The notes: generated by a model not told the origin, from the sequence alone. 15,398 nucleotides of DNA from Candidatus Peregrinibacteria bacterium (GCA_014728765.1 WJLA01000004.1:1-15398), one strand, 5' to 3'; shown: positions 8,023 to 15,162, counted from the stretch's first letter. Made by a program: numbers and translations.

Positions 8023-8393
8023 AGAATTAGTAGTATATTGCTGATTACTTTTAGTGGATGATTGTATATTTAAAAGTGTAATCTGATTTTATGGTTGCCG
8101 GAAAGAGTATATTAATGATTTCAAGAGTTGTTAAGCTGAGTTGTTATTGATCATAGATAGTGTCTGAATATTTACTTTTTTGTGCAGATTTGGCCTTGAC
8201 TTTCCTTGAATGAAATTGTCAGGTTGAGTGTGTATTGTATTTTTTATTGCTGCCAATTCAGATTTTGTTTGCCTAAGTTCCTGACAGACTTAATAACACT
8301 TCTTGGTTTAAACGCCAAACGGAACGGATATGACTTTCACAAGGCTTGAAAACCGCAAAAAATTACAAATCTACAAAACATTTGAAATTATTA
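8023..8393. other. Long intergenic region between miaA and the rplJ promoter
   Basis: About 370 nt without a gene I can support, unusual in a window where most gaps are under 20 nt. On the minus strand 8131-8289 is an open frame of 52 sense codons (reading CQELRQTKSELAAIKN... and ending NNNSA) with no ATG or GTG near its beginning. On the plus strand a 29-codon ATG frame runs 8330-8419 (starting MTFTRLENRKK) but overlaps the rplJ promoter. A second minus frame over 8264-8346 reads KPCESHIRSVWRLNQEV. These short coding-like pieces in several frames could be remnants of a decayed gene or element, or chance. A 7-bp inverted repeat (TGTCAGG at 8217-8223, CCTGACA at 8280-8286) is present. No tRNA-like or terminator structure was found. 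Confidence 0.4.
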
Positions 8394-8422
8394 TTGACAT
8401 TTGCTTACAATCAAGGTAAATT
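8394..8422 (+). promoter_or_regulatory. Likely promoter of the rplJ-rplL operon
   Basis: A consensus -35 TTGACA (8394-8399), a 17-nt spacer and TAAATT (8417-8422, 4 of 6 matches to TATAAT). The start would fall near 8429-8430, immediately before the conserved 5' block of the L10 leader. An overlapping alternative is TTGAAA (8382-8387), 18 nt, TACAAT (8406-8411). The fit between the first option and the leader position favours it, but the two cannot be separated by eye. Confidence 0.6.
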
Positions 8423-8429
8423 TTCGCCA

Positions 8430-8515
8430 GTCCAAGACAGTAGGTCGCCGATTGAGTTATATATACAAACGATTGAGTTATATACAAATCGGCATAAATG
8501 CACCCACCGAGACGT
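8430..8515 (+). ncRNA. Ribosomal protein L10 leader (autoregulatory RNA)
   Basis: The stretch matches the conserved core of L10 leaders: AGACAGTAGG (8435-8444) on the 5' side and ACCCACCGAG (8502-8511) on the 3' side, placed upstream of rplJ-rplL. In known leaders this region binds L10 (with L7/L12) and controls the operon. GTAGGT can pair with ACCCAC with one A-C mismatch. Between them a 7-bp stem, GCCGATT (8447-8453) with AATCGGC (8487-8493), closes a loop of 33 nt. Most of that loop consists of a near-perfect tandem duplication, which is not part of the usual structure. The identification comes from motif memory and position, not a covariance search. Confidence 0.75.
8449..8488 (+). repeat. 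Imperfect tandem duplication within the L10 leader
   Basis: Unit 1 (8449-8469, 21 nt) and unit 2 (8470-8488, 19 nt) both begin CGATTGAGTTATATA and end ACAAA; they differ only by one TA dinucleotide. Each copy's CGATT can pair with the single AATCG at 8487-8491, so two alternative hairpins of different loop size are possible. It looks like a slippage-type duplication in a variable loop. Confidence 0.85.
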
Positions 8516-8564
8516 ACAAGAAGCTCTAAAGCGCATACCTCAAGCTGCGTAAGCAAATAAGTAC

Positions 8565-8601
8565 TCTCAAGCTGTCAAAAGACAATTGAGAATTTTTTTT
8601 T
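8565..8601 (+). terminator. Intrinsic attenuator between the L10 leader and rplJ
   Basis: A hairpin with TCTCAA (8565-8570) pairing TTGAGA (8586-8591), a small internal loop, TGTC (8573-8576) pairing GACA (8581-8584) and an AAAA loop, followed directly by nine T residues (8593-8601). It ends 15 nt before the rplJ start, so it must act as a conditional terminator rather than the end of a transcript. The 5' arm sequence CTCAAGCTG (8566-8574) also occurs at 8539-8547, which could compete for the same 3' arm and act as an antiterminator (inference). Confidence 0.7.
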
Positions 8602-8616
8602 ATCTAACCCCAGTCT

Positions 8617-9144
8617 ATGGCTATAACCAGAGATAAAAAGGTAGAGGTTCTAAAAGATCTGGAAGATAAGTTTTCCAGAGCCCAGGCAGTTTATTTTGCA
8701 AAATATAACGGTCTTTCCGTGAAAGAAGCAGGTGATCTCAGAGCTAAGCTTAGAGAAGCAGGAATTGATTATGTTGTTGCAAAGAAAACTTTAATGAAGC
8801 TGGCTGCCAAGAATCAAAACCTTCCTGAGCTTTCAGACGAGGTGCTAGAGGGCCCAATTAGTGCGGTATTTGGTTATGATGATGTGGTTGCTCCGTCAAA
8901 AATAATCAAAAACTTTGATGCTAAAGGAGAAAAGGTTAGTTTAACCGGAGGAATACTTGAAAGAGAATTGATTGATAAGGCTCAAGCATTACAATTGGCT
9001 AGCTTGCCATCAAAGTTGGAACTTATAGCAAAACTTGTCGGAACAATGAAAGCTCCAATATCAGGATTCCATGGTGCCTTGCATGGAGTAATGTCAAAAT
9101 TTGTGCGTACTCTTGACGCATATAAGGCAACTAAAACTGAATAA
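8617..9144 (+). CDS. rplJ: Ribosomal protein L10
   Basis: A 175-residue L10 (uL10) of the large ribosomal subunit, which anchors L7/L12 dimers to form the stalk that recruits translation factors. The N-terminal globular domain is clear: TRDKKVEVLKDLEDKFSRA, FAKYNGLSVKEAGDLRAKLRE, YVVAKKTLMKLA and LEGPISAVFGYDD. The C-terminal helical segment (after about residue 135) would bind L7/L12. Length is normal. The gene is preceded by an L10 leader and attenuator, so expression is probably autoregulated by its own product. No Shine-Dalgarno sequence precedes the ATG (TCTAACCCCAGTCT). rplL follows after 26 nt. The usual rplK and rplA are not upstream. Confidence 0.97.
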   Translation: MAITRDKKVEVLKDLEDKFSRAQAVYFAKYNGLSVKEAGDLRAKLREAGIDYVVAKKTLMKLAAKNQNLPELSDEVLEGPISAVFGYDDVVAPSKIIKNFDAKGEKVSLTGGILERELIDKAQALQLASLPSKLELIAKLVGTMKAPISGFHGALHGVMSKFVRTLDAYKATKTE

Positions 9145-9170
9145 TTTTAAATATCTTAACCTTATAAATC

Positions 9171-9575
9171 ATGTCAGAAGAAGTAAAATTGTCTGCTGAT
9201 GCAGAAAAAATCTTGGAAAGTGTTGAAAAACTTTCTGTTCTAGACCTTGCAAATCTTGTTAAGGCTATGGAAGAGAAATTTGGAGTTAGCGCCGCTGCCC
9301 CTGTAGCTGTTGCTGCCGCTCCTGCTGCCGGTGGTGGTGAAGCTGACGGCGGTGAAGAAGAATCTTCAACAGTCACTGTTGTACTTAAAGACGGTGGAGC
9401 TCAAAAAATTGCAGTGATCAAGGCTGTAAATGATCTTTTGGGTGTTGGACTCAAGGATGCAAAAGCTATCGTTGACGGTGCTCCTAAAGAAGTTAAAGAA
9501 AATGTGCCTAGAGAAGAAGGTGAAGAAATCAAGAAAAAACTTGAAGAAGCAGGTGCTACTGTTGAGTTTAAATAA
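9171..9575 (+). CDS. rplL: Ribosomal protein L7/L12
   Basis: A 134-residue L7/L12 (bL12), the mobile stalk protein of the 50S subunit. The N-terminal dimerisation domain is about residues 1-36 (ending VLDLANLVKAMEEKFG). An Ala/Pro/Gly/Glu-rich hinge covers about 38-66 and is slightly long, giving a total a little above the usual 120-128. The C-terminal factor-binding domain is complete, with VVLKDGGAQKIAVIKAVNDL, GLKDAKAIVDGAP and a terminal GATVEFK. It is co-transcribed with rplJ, and a strong terminator 18 nt after the stop ends the operon. In most bacteria rpoB would follow; here a pilus operon does. The start has an AT-rich leader without a Shine-Dalgarno motif. Confidence 0.97.
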   Translation: MSEEVKLSADAEKILESVEKLSVLDLANLVKAMEEKFGVSAAAPVAVAAAPAAGGGEADGGEEESSTVTVVLKDGGAQKIAVIKAVNDLLGVGLKDAKAIVDGAPKEVKENVPREEGEEIKKKLEEAGATVEFK

Positions 9576-9592
9576 GAAATTCAAGATCAAAG

Positions 9593-9624
9593 AAAGACCC
9601 TTGAAATATGAAAGGGTCTTTTTT
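9593..9624 (+). terminator. Rho-independent terminator of rplJ-rplL
   Basis: A perfect 10-bp stem, AAAGACCCTT (9593-9602) pairing AAGGGTCTTT (9612-9621), with a 9-nt loop and a T-run at 9619-9624. It begins 18 nt after the rplL stop and isolates the ribosomal operon from the pilus operon, whose promoter begins at 9682. Confidence 0.92.
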
Positions 9625-9681
9625 GATGTCCGGATTAGGTTCTCGTTTTCCGGTCAATAGATTGGAAGCCTCATGAGTGCT

Positions 9682-9710
9682 TTGACCTTTTGCTGATTTT
9701 TTGATATAAT
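9682..9710 (+). promoter_or_regulatory. Promoter of the pilNOBC operon
   Basis: -35 TTGACC (9682-9687), a 17-nt spacer and a perfect -10 TATAAT (9705-9710) preceded by TGA, making an extended -10 (TGnTATAAT). The predicted start is near 9717, about 20 nt before the ATG at 9737. This is the best promoter match in the window. Confidence 0.82.
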
Positions 9711-9715
9711 TACCG

Positions 9716-9727
9716 GATAATATTATC
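9716..9727. promoter_or_regulatory. Perfect palindrome at the pil operon start site
   Basis: GATAATATTATC is a perfect 12-bp inverted repeat lying 5 nt downstream of the -10 box, on the predicted transcription start. Its position suits an operator for a dimeric repressor, or it may be chance in AT-rich DNA. No regulator gene is adjacent. Confidence 0.35.
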
Positions 9728-9736
9728 AGCATACCA

Positions 9737-11644
9737 ATGGAAGATAAAAAAACAAACACACAAAACGCTCCGACAGATCAGCAACAAACAGAGGTTAAAT
9801 CAATAAACCTTGATAAAGCTGATTTAAACAAGCAAACAGCCAAACCGAGCAATGCATGGTCTGAAGCTGTTCCGGAAATCAAGAAAGAAGAAGCGAAAAA
9901 AGCTGCGAGCTCAAGTTCAGGTCCAATTAAATTGGATGATTCCGCTGATTCTTCTAAAAATTCAGAAGCAGCAAATCAAAATGCAGGGGCGATTAATTTG
10001 GATAAACCTGCTGAACCATCCAAAGGATCAAATACAACTTCGCCCAAGCCCGCTCCAATCAATTTGGATGAACAATCTAAAGATTCTGAACAAAAAGCAA
10101 AAAGCGATTTTTTCAGCAGTGTTGCTTTGCAAGATAAAACAGGGACAGAAAGCAAGATTATGGATAATATTACCAATCGAACAACTCTTGATAAACCTAA
10201 AACAGATAAAATTTTAGGTAGCAATTCGCTATTGGAAAAAGGTGTAGAGGCTGAAACTAAACAAAAACAGAAGAAAAAATTGCAATTTGCAAAGTTCATT
10301 TTTTATATTTTGCTAGTTGTCGCGGTTTTAGGTAATGGTTTTTTATTTTATCAATTGAGCCCCGGAATAACTTTGGGAAACTTTTTTGAATATAAATTCG
10401 AGGGTAATCTCACCAATCAATTAGCGCTGGCCAATGACAATTTAAAATCTGTAAACACCAATATTAATAAATATAACTACTTAACCGGACAATTATATCT
10501 TGATCAATTTGCATTGGAGTCTTCCAGGTATTTCGATAATGTGAAATTTTTAGAATCTCCTGAATCAGTTAATCAAAGAGGTATTATTCAGGCGGAAATC
10601 AGTGAAATAAGAAACAGACTTCCCGGACTTTTGGAAAATGCCAAAGACTATTTGACTGAAACTATTACTATTGACACTTTTGCTTCAAGACTTGAGGAAG
10701 AGAACGCTTTATCACCTGAAATACAGGCACAAACCAGCTTGAGACAAGCCATTTTTGATGACAAAGAAGAATATGTTGAACAATCTGAGGGCGAATATGA
10801 TCCTAGAGATCCTGAAGTGTTGTTTTATAACAATGCCGCAAAACTTGTTGGAAACTCAAAATTGATAACTAATTTAAGATCAATTTCCGTAGATGAATTC
10901 ACGGCAAACATACAAAGATACGCTGAAGAAAATGATCCTGTTTTCAAAGAAGAAGTCAGGTCAGAAATCAATGAATTATTGTTATCATCACAAGCTGATT
11001 TGGCAATAATTAATGATATCAAGGACGAAAGAATTGTTTGGTCTAATGTAATTGACGGAATTGAAAGGGTTACCAATAGTGTGGATGCGCAGTTCAGAAC
11101 TGACAGAAGTAATACTACTTATTCAAGCTTTGATTTGGATAGTGACAATAACAGAATTTCAGTATCAGGTATCAACACAACAACTTCAGGAAACAACAGA
11201 AATGTGATGGCATCGTTAATTGAAGATTTTGAAAGCGATGATCAATTCAAGAATGCTTCAAACAGATCATTTCCTCTCTCAAAAAATATAGATGAAAATG
11301 GATTCACGACTTATAGCATGAACTTTAAACTGGATTTGGAGGTTGAGGATGACACTTTTTCAATCAATAATAATGCTCTGACAGAGACTTCCGGAAATCT
11401 TCCAGAAAGAACGGTTTTAAGCAATCAAAACAATTTGACAGTTGATGATGAAGTAGAAACTGTGCTGGATGAAGAAACAGAAGAGACCAATGCGATAGAA
11501 ATCGAAGAGGAAGAACTTTCTGAACCTGAATTAAATGAAAGTGCTTTGGAAGATGAAACATCGACTGAAGAACCAATTAATGAAGAATCAACAGAAACGG
11601 AGGAGGATGCTCCTGCTCCGGTTAGAATCCCCGTAAATAGATAA
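9737..11644 (+). CDS. pilN: PilN-like type IV pilus assembly protein, long tails
   Basis: A 635-residue bitopic membrane protein. Residues 1-180 are polar, charged and apparently disordered, and contain a repeated short motif: INLD at 23-26, IKLD at 64-67, INLD at 86-89 and 108-111, and a weaker TLDK at 150-153. One transmembrane segment spans about 184-206, after a basic KQKQKKK stretch (N-terminus inside). The extracytoplasmic part has a helical region and then a PilN-like alpha/beta domain (about 435-545; WSNVIDGIERVTNSVD... ISVSGINTT). Residues 545-635 are an acidic Glu/Thr-rich tail. Typical PilN is about 200 residues, so this one is greatly enlarged at both ends. It is followed by pilO after 11 nt, which supports the assignment. 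In known systems the PilN N-terminus (INLLP-type motif) binds cytoplasmic PilM; no pilM gene is in the window. Confidence 0.72.
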   Translation: MEDKKTNTQNAPTDQQQTEVKSINLDKADLNKQTAKPSNAWSEAVPEIKKEEAKKAASSSSGPIKLDDSADSSKNSEAANQNAGAINLDKPAEPSKGSNTTSPKPAPINLDEQSKDSEQKAKSDFFSSVALQDKTGTESKIMDNITNRTTLDKPKTDKILGSNSLLEKGVEAETKQKQKKKLQFAKFIFYILLVVAVLGNGFLFYQLSPGITLGNFFEYKFEGNLTNQLALANDNLKSVNTNINKYNYLTGQLYLDQFALESSRYFDNVKFLESPESVNQRGIIQAEISEIRNRLPGLLENAKDYLTETITIDTFASRLEEENALSPEIQAQTSLRQAIFDDKEEYVEQSEGEYDPRDPEVLFYNNAAKLVGNSKLITNLRSISVDEFTANIQRYAEENDPVFKEEVRSEINELLLSSQADLAIINDIKDERIVWSNVIDGIERVTNSVDAQFRTDRSNTTYSSFDLDSDNNRISVSGINTTTSGNNRNVMASLIEDFESDDQFKNASNRSFPLSKNIDENGFTTYSMNFKLDLEVEDDTFSINNNALTETSGNLPERTVLSNQNNLTVDDEVETVLDEETEETNAIEIEEEELSEPELNESALEDETSTEEPINEESTETEEDAPAPVRIPVNR

Positions 11645-11655
11645 TCAATAAAACC

Positions 11656-12294
11656 ATGCCTACAAAATCAAAAAAAATAGTTTCCACCAAAATATTGAAA
11701 AGAAAAACCATGACCTTTGTTGTGCTGACTGTACTGACACTGGGAATTGGCGGGTATTTTGGATTTACTCAAGTTACAGAATATATTGAAACAGCTTCCG
11801 CACTTGATAATGCTGAAAATAGGCTGGAAGAGATGAGAATAGAAGAATCTCAGACTGAAAATGATTTTATTGAAACAAAAAATGAATTCAATGAACTTAA
11901 CACAGGAATATCCGAACAGTTACAGGCAATTTTACCTCCGAATGAAGATTATACAAATTTGGTCAGAAGTTTGGATGATTTCTTTTTGAATTTAAGAGGA
12001 GGTTCTGACAGCATTTTCTTAAGTGATATTAGATTTGAACAACCTAACTTTCCTGACAATGCTGAATATGCCGTCTTGCCGGTCACAATGACTGTTAGCG
12101 GAACGGAAGCCAATTTTGATAGATTCTTGGAATTTATTGAAAGCACAGGAGATTTGAATTCGAATAACAGATTAATGGACATTCAATCAATCAGCATTAA
12201 TTTTGACAGAAACAGAAATTCCGAAGAGGCTACACCGGAAAACATCAGTGTTTCACTTCGTGTTAACGCATATTTTCAACAAACAAGCGAATAA
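11656..12294 (+). CDS. pilO: PilO-like type IV pilus alignment protein
   Basis: A 212-residue bitopic protein with a basic N-terminus (KSKKIVSTKILKRK), one transmembrane helix at about 18-37, a coiled-coil-like helical stretch at about 45-90 (ENRLEEMRIEESQTENDFIETKNEF) and a C-terminal ferredoxin-like domain (AILPPNEDYTNLVRSLDDFF ... VTMTVSGTEANFDRFLEFIE ... SVSLRVNAYF). This architecture and length are those of PilO, which dimerises with PilN in the inner-membrane alignment complex. Its place between pilN and pilB supports the call. Its ATG follows the pilN stop by 11 nt and its stop precedes pilB by 5 nt, all in one operon without Shine-Dalgarno motifs. Sequence conservation in this family is low, so the name rests on architecture and context. 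Confidence 0.78.
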   Translation: MPTKSKKIVSTKILKRKTMTFVVLTVLTLGIGGYFGFTQVTEYIETASALDNAENRLEEMRIEESQTENDFIETKNEFNELNTGISEQLQAILPPNEDYTNLVRSLDDFFLNLRGGSDSIFLSDIRFEQPNFPDNAEYAVLPVTMTVSGTEANFDRFLEFIESTGDLNSNNRLMDIQSISINFDRNRNSEEATPENISVSLRVNAYFQQTSE

Positions 12295-12299
12295 AAAGT

Positions 12300-13814
12300 A
12301 TGGATCAAAATCAAATCCAACAACAAGCAAACAATCAAGAGAACACTTATAATGTGCCACCGATTAAGCATGTTGATATTCCCAGGCAAGATAGTCAAGA
12401 AAGCGCTACTCAAAACTCTGCCGCAAGCATTAATATTCCTGCGCCCTCTCAAATTCAACAGCAACCTCAACCTGCTGAGTCTCAGCAGATTGAAACTGAA
12501 CCGGCAGCCAAAGAAGCTGAACCACAAAAGCAGCCTGAACCTGCAACACCAAAAAATGTAGGACCTAGCAAATTGGAATTGTTGCAAGACGCAATTTTAG
12601 CGGGAAATATTCCTCAAATGGTGTTGAACATTATCAGTTATGCACTTGAAGTGAGATCTTCCGATATTCACATTGAGCCTGAGCAAAATACTGTGAGGCT
12701 TAGATATAGAGTTGATGGTGTTTTGAGACAAATTGTGGAATATCCGCTTAATATACATCCGGCTGTGGTTTCTCGTGTAAAAATCATGTCCAATTTGAAA
12801 ATTGATGAACAAAGAATCCCCCAAGATGGAAGATGTGAAGTGACCACGAAAGAAAATCGAGAGATGGATCTTCGTGTTTCAACTTTACCAACTGTGAATG
12901 GAGAAAAAATCGTGATGCGTCTTCAAGACAGATCAAGAAAAATACCCGACTTACCCGAACTTGGACTTGATAAGCACAATTTTGAATTGTTGAAAGATGC
13001 TTTGGAGCTTCCGAATGGAATTATTTTAACTTCCGGACCGACCGGTTCCGGTAAAACAACAACACTTTATTCTTGTTTGAGTCGCTTGAATGACATAAAA
13101 GTTAATATTTTGACCATCGAAGATCCGGTTGAAATACAAATGAACGGACTTAATCAATCACAGGTTCATCCTGATATTGACTATACATTTGCTTCGGGTC
13201 TTAGAACAGCTTTGCGTCAAGATCCCGACATCATAATGGTGGGGGAAATCCGTGACAAAGAGACGATTCAAATTGCAATTGAAGCTTCTTTAACAGGGCA
13301 CTTGGTGCTATCGACTATTCACACCAACAGCTCCGTAGAAACTTTGACTCGTATTTTAAATTTGGGAATTCAAGACTTTTTGATGGCATCCACTATTGAA
13401 TTAATAATTGCTCAACGATTGGTGAGAAGGCTTTGTTCCAATTGTATGAAGCCGGCAAAACCGGATAAGCTTTTAATGGAAAGAATCAATAATGCTTTGG
13501 AAAATCTTGGACCAAAATATCTTTTAACAGAAGAGCAATTGAAAAATCCGACTTTTTATGAACCCGTAGGCTGTGAAGAATGTGATAATGTCGGCTATAA
13601 AGGGAGAGTAGGTCTTTATGAAATTTTAAGAATGAATAATGAACTCAGAAAATTGATTCTTGCTAATGCCAACACAATTGAAATTGAAAAAAAGGCCATG
13701 GAAATGGGAATGGTATCATTGGAACAAGCGGGAATAATCAAGGCTATTCAAGGAACAACATCAGTTGATGAAGTTTACAGAGTGGCAAAAAAAATGGAAT
13801 CTAATCAACAATAA
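12300..13814 (+). CDS. pilB: Type IV pilus assembly ATPase PilB (GspE family)
   Basis: A 504-residue secretion/pilus extension ATPase. It powers pilin polymerisation from the cytoplasmic face of the membrane. The N2 domain starts near 90 (SSDIHIEPEQ, LRYRVDGVLRQ, QRIPQDGR). The ATPase domain has Walker A GPTGSGKTTT (246-255), the Asp box TIEDPVE (272-278), Walker B IIMVGEIRD (311-319) and the His box TGHLVLSTIHTN (332-343). A zinc-binding tetracysteine follows (Cys379, Cys382, Cys425, Cys428). Residues 1-88 are Gln/Pro/Glu-rich and disordered and replace the usual N-terminal MshEN/T2SSE_N domain. The tetracysteine and the absence of a PilT gene here favour PilB over PilT. It starts 5 nt after pilO and ends 2 nt before pilC. 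Confidence 0.93.
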   Translation: MDQNQIQQQANNQENTYNVPPIKHVDIPRQDSQESATQNSAASINIPAPSQIQQQPQPAESQQIETEPAAKEAEPQKQPEPATPKNVGPSKLELLQDAILAGNIPQMVLNIISYALEVRSSDIHIEPEQNTVRLRYRVDGVLRQIVEYPLNIHPAVVSRVKIMSNLKIDEQRIPQDGRCEVTTKENREMDLRVSTLPTVNGEKIVMRLQDRSRKIPDLPELGLDKHNFELLKDALELPNGIILTSGPTGSGKTTTLYSCLSRLNDIKVNILTIEDPVEIQMNGLNQSQVHPDIDYTFASGLRTALRQDPDIIMVGEIRDKETIQIAIEASLTGHLVLSTIHTNSSVETLTRILNLGIQDFLMASTIELIIAQRLVRRLCSNCMKPAKPDKLLMERINNALENLGPKYLLTEEQLKNPTFYEPVGCEECDNVGYKGRVGLYEILRMNNELRKLILANANTIEIEKKAMEMGMVSLEQAGIIKAIQGTTSVDEVYRVAKKMESNQQ

Positions 13815-13816
13815 AG

Positions 13817-15109
13817 ATGGCAACAAGACAAACAAAAGGATTTTATAAAAATATTGAAGGTAAAGAAACCTATCAAGTCGGTGATCAAGATAAAGCTGCA
13901 AAAAAGCCTGAAACAGATGCGAGTATTGTCATGGACATTTCAAGTGAAAAGAAAAACCTAAAAAGAATCTTCTTAAACAAAGAAAAAGGGCTAACCAAAC
14001 TAACAGGAAACGTTTTTGTTGATAATTTTAACAAACTTAATGACTGGATTATTGAACATAACAAGGTCAAAATACAAGATTTGGCCACCATGTTCAGACT
14101 TTTGGCGGTCATGATCAATGCGGGTATACCGCTTATTAAATCGCTGAACACGCTGGCATTACAAATGGAAAAAAATCCGAAATTGCAAAAAACATTGTTT
14201 GATTTGGCGAAATCGGTTGAAAACGGGCAAAGTTTATCAAGCTCCATGGGAGACCATACTGATATTTTTTCTGATGCTCAAGTTGGAGCTGTAAAAGCGG
14301 GTGAAGAATCAGGTCAGCTCAACAAAACTTTGGTGGATTTGGCATCGGAACTTGAAAAAACGGCTTCAATTTCCGGTAAAGTTAAAGGAGCTTTGATTTA
14401 TCCGATAGTGATTATTTGTATTATGATTGCCGTGATTATTTTGATGATGACATTGGTTGTGCCGCAATTATCTGAGCTTTTTACTTCTTCCGGAAAAGAA
14501 CTGCCAATGATAACTCAATATATGATTTCAACAAGTAATTTTATAATGAATTATTGGTGGGCTTTGTTGCTTGGTGTAATCGGCTTTTTTGCAGGAGTTG
14601 GATTTTGGAAAAGCACAAAAACCGGAAAATATTGGTGGGATTTTATGATGCTGAAAATTCCGATTTTCGGAAAACTGATTCAAAAATCCGCTCTATCAAA
14701 ATTTTCTCACTCCTTTGGTAATTTGCTTTCTTCAGGCGTTCCAATCGTTAAATCAATGGAAATCGTTGCGGCGGGAATGGGTAATGAGGTTTATCGAAAA
14801 AGATTCTTGCTGACCGCAGAAGATATGAAAGCAGGTATACCGATTGCCGAAAACCTTTCAAGTTCATCGCTTTTTCCTTCAATGCTGGTGAATATGGTGG
14901 AAGTGGGTGAACAAACCGCACAGCTGGAAAACGTGATGAAAAAAGTGGCTGACTTTTATGATGATGAAGTCGACACGGCAGTTAAAGCCTTGACCAAGAT
15001 TATGGAGCCTCTAATCATTGTGCTTGTTGGTATAACTGTGGGAGGACTGGTGGCAGCTATTATGCTACCGATCATGCAGCTGACTGATTTGACGGAAACG
15101 ATTGTTTAA
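13817..15109 (+). CDS. pilC: Type IV pilus platform protein PilC (GspF family)
   Basis: A 430-residue inner-membrane platform protein that couples PilB to the growing pilus. Two T2SSF domains are visible: the first from about 90 (FRLLAVMINAGIPLIKSLNTL ... VKAGEESGQL), the second from about 293 (SKFSHSFGNLLSSGVPIVKS ... MVEVGEQTAQL). Transmembrane helices lie at about 192-215, 244-264 and 396-419, matching the family topology. The first 65 residues are a charged, family-atypical cytoplasmic extension. It starts two bases after the pilB stop and is the last gene of the operon. The following 125 nt hold a separate pilin promoter and no obvious terminator. Confidence 0.93.
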   Translation: MATRQTKGFYKNIEGKETYQVGDQDKAAKKPETDASIVMDISSEKKNLKRIFLNKEKGLTKLTGNVFVDNFNKLNDWIIEHNKVKIQDLATMFRLLAVMINAGIPLIKSLNTLALQMEKNPKLQKTLFDLAKSVENGQSLSSSMGDHTDIFSDAQVGAVKAGEESGQLNKTLVDLASELEKTASISGKVKGALIYPIVIICIMIAVIILMMTLVVPQLSELFTSSGKELPMITQYMISTSNFIMNYWWALLLGVIGFFAGVGFWKSTKTGKYWWDFMMLKIPIFGKLIQKSALSKFSHSFGNLLSSGVPIVKSMEIVAAGMGNEVYRKRFLLTAEDMKAGIPIAENLSSSSLFPSMLVNMVEVGEQTAQLENVMKKVADFYDDEVDTAVKALTKIMEPLIIVLVGITVGGLVAAIMLPIMQLTDLTETIV

Positions 15110-15162
15110 TTAATTTCATAGTCTATTTTATTAGTTTAATTACAAGAATTAGTAGCAGTCGC

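Noticed and set aside
8023..8100. A strong minus-strand promoter for miaA
   Set aside because: TATACT (8032-8037) and TACAAT-like elements exist but lack a reasonable -35 hexamer at 16-18 nt, so I do not call one.
8346..8552. A 68-codon plus-strand open frame upstream of rplJ
   Set aside because: It covers the rplJ promoter, the L10 leader core and part of the tandem duplication; the RNA signals explain the sequence and the peptide looks like no family.
9852..10299. Overlapping frames on both strands within the pilN 5' region
   Set aside because: Shadows of the low-complexity tail; pilN has the promoter, the transmembrane segment and operon context.
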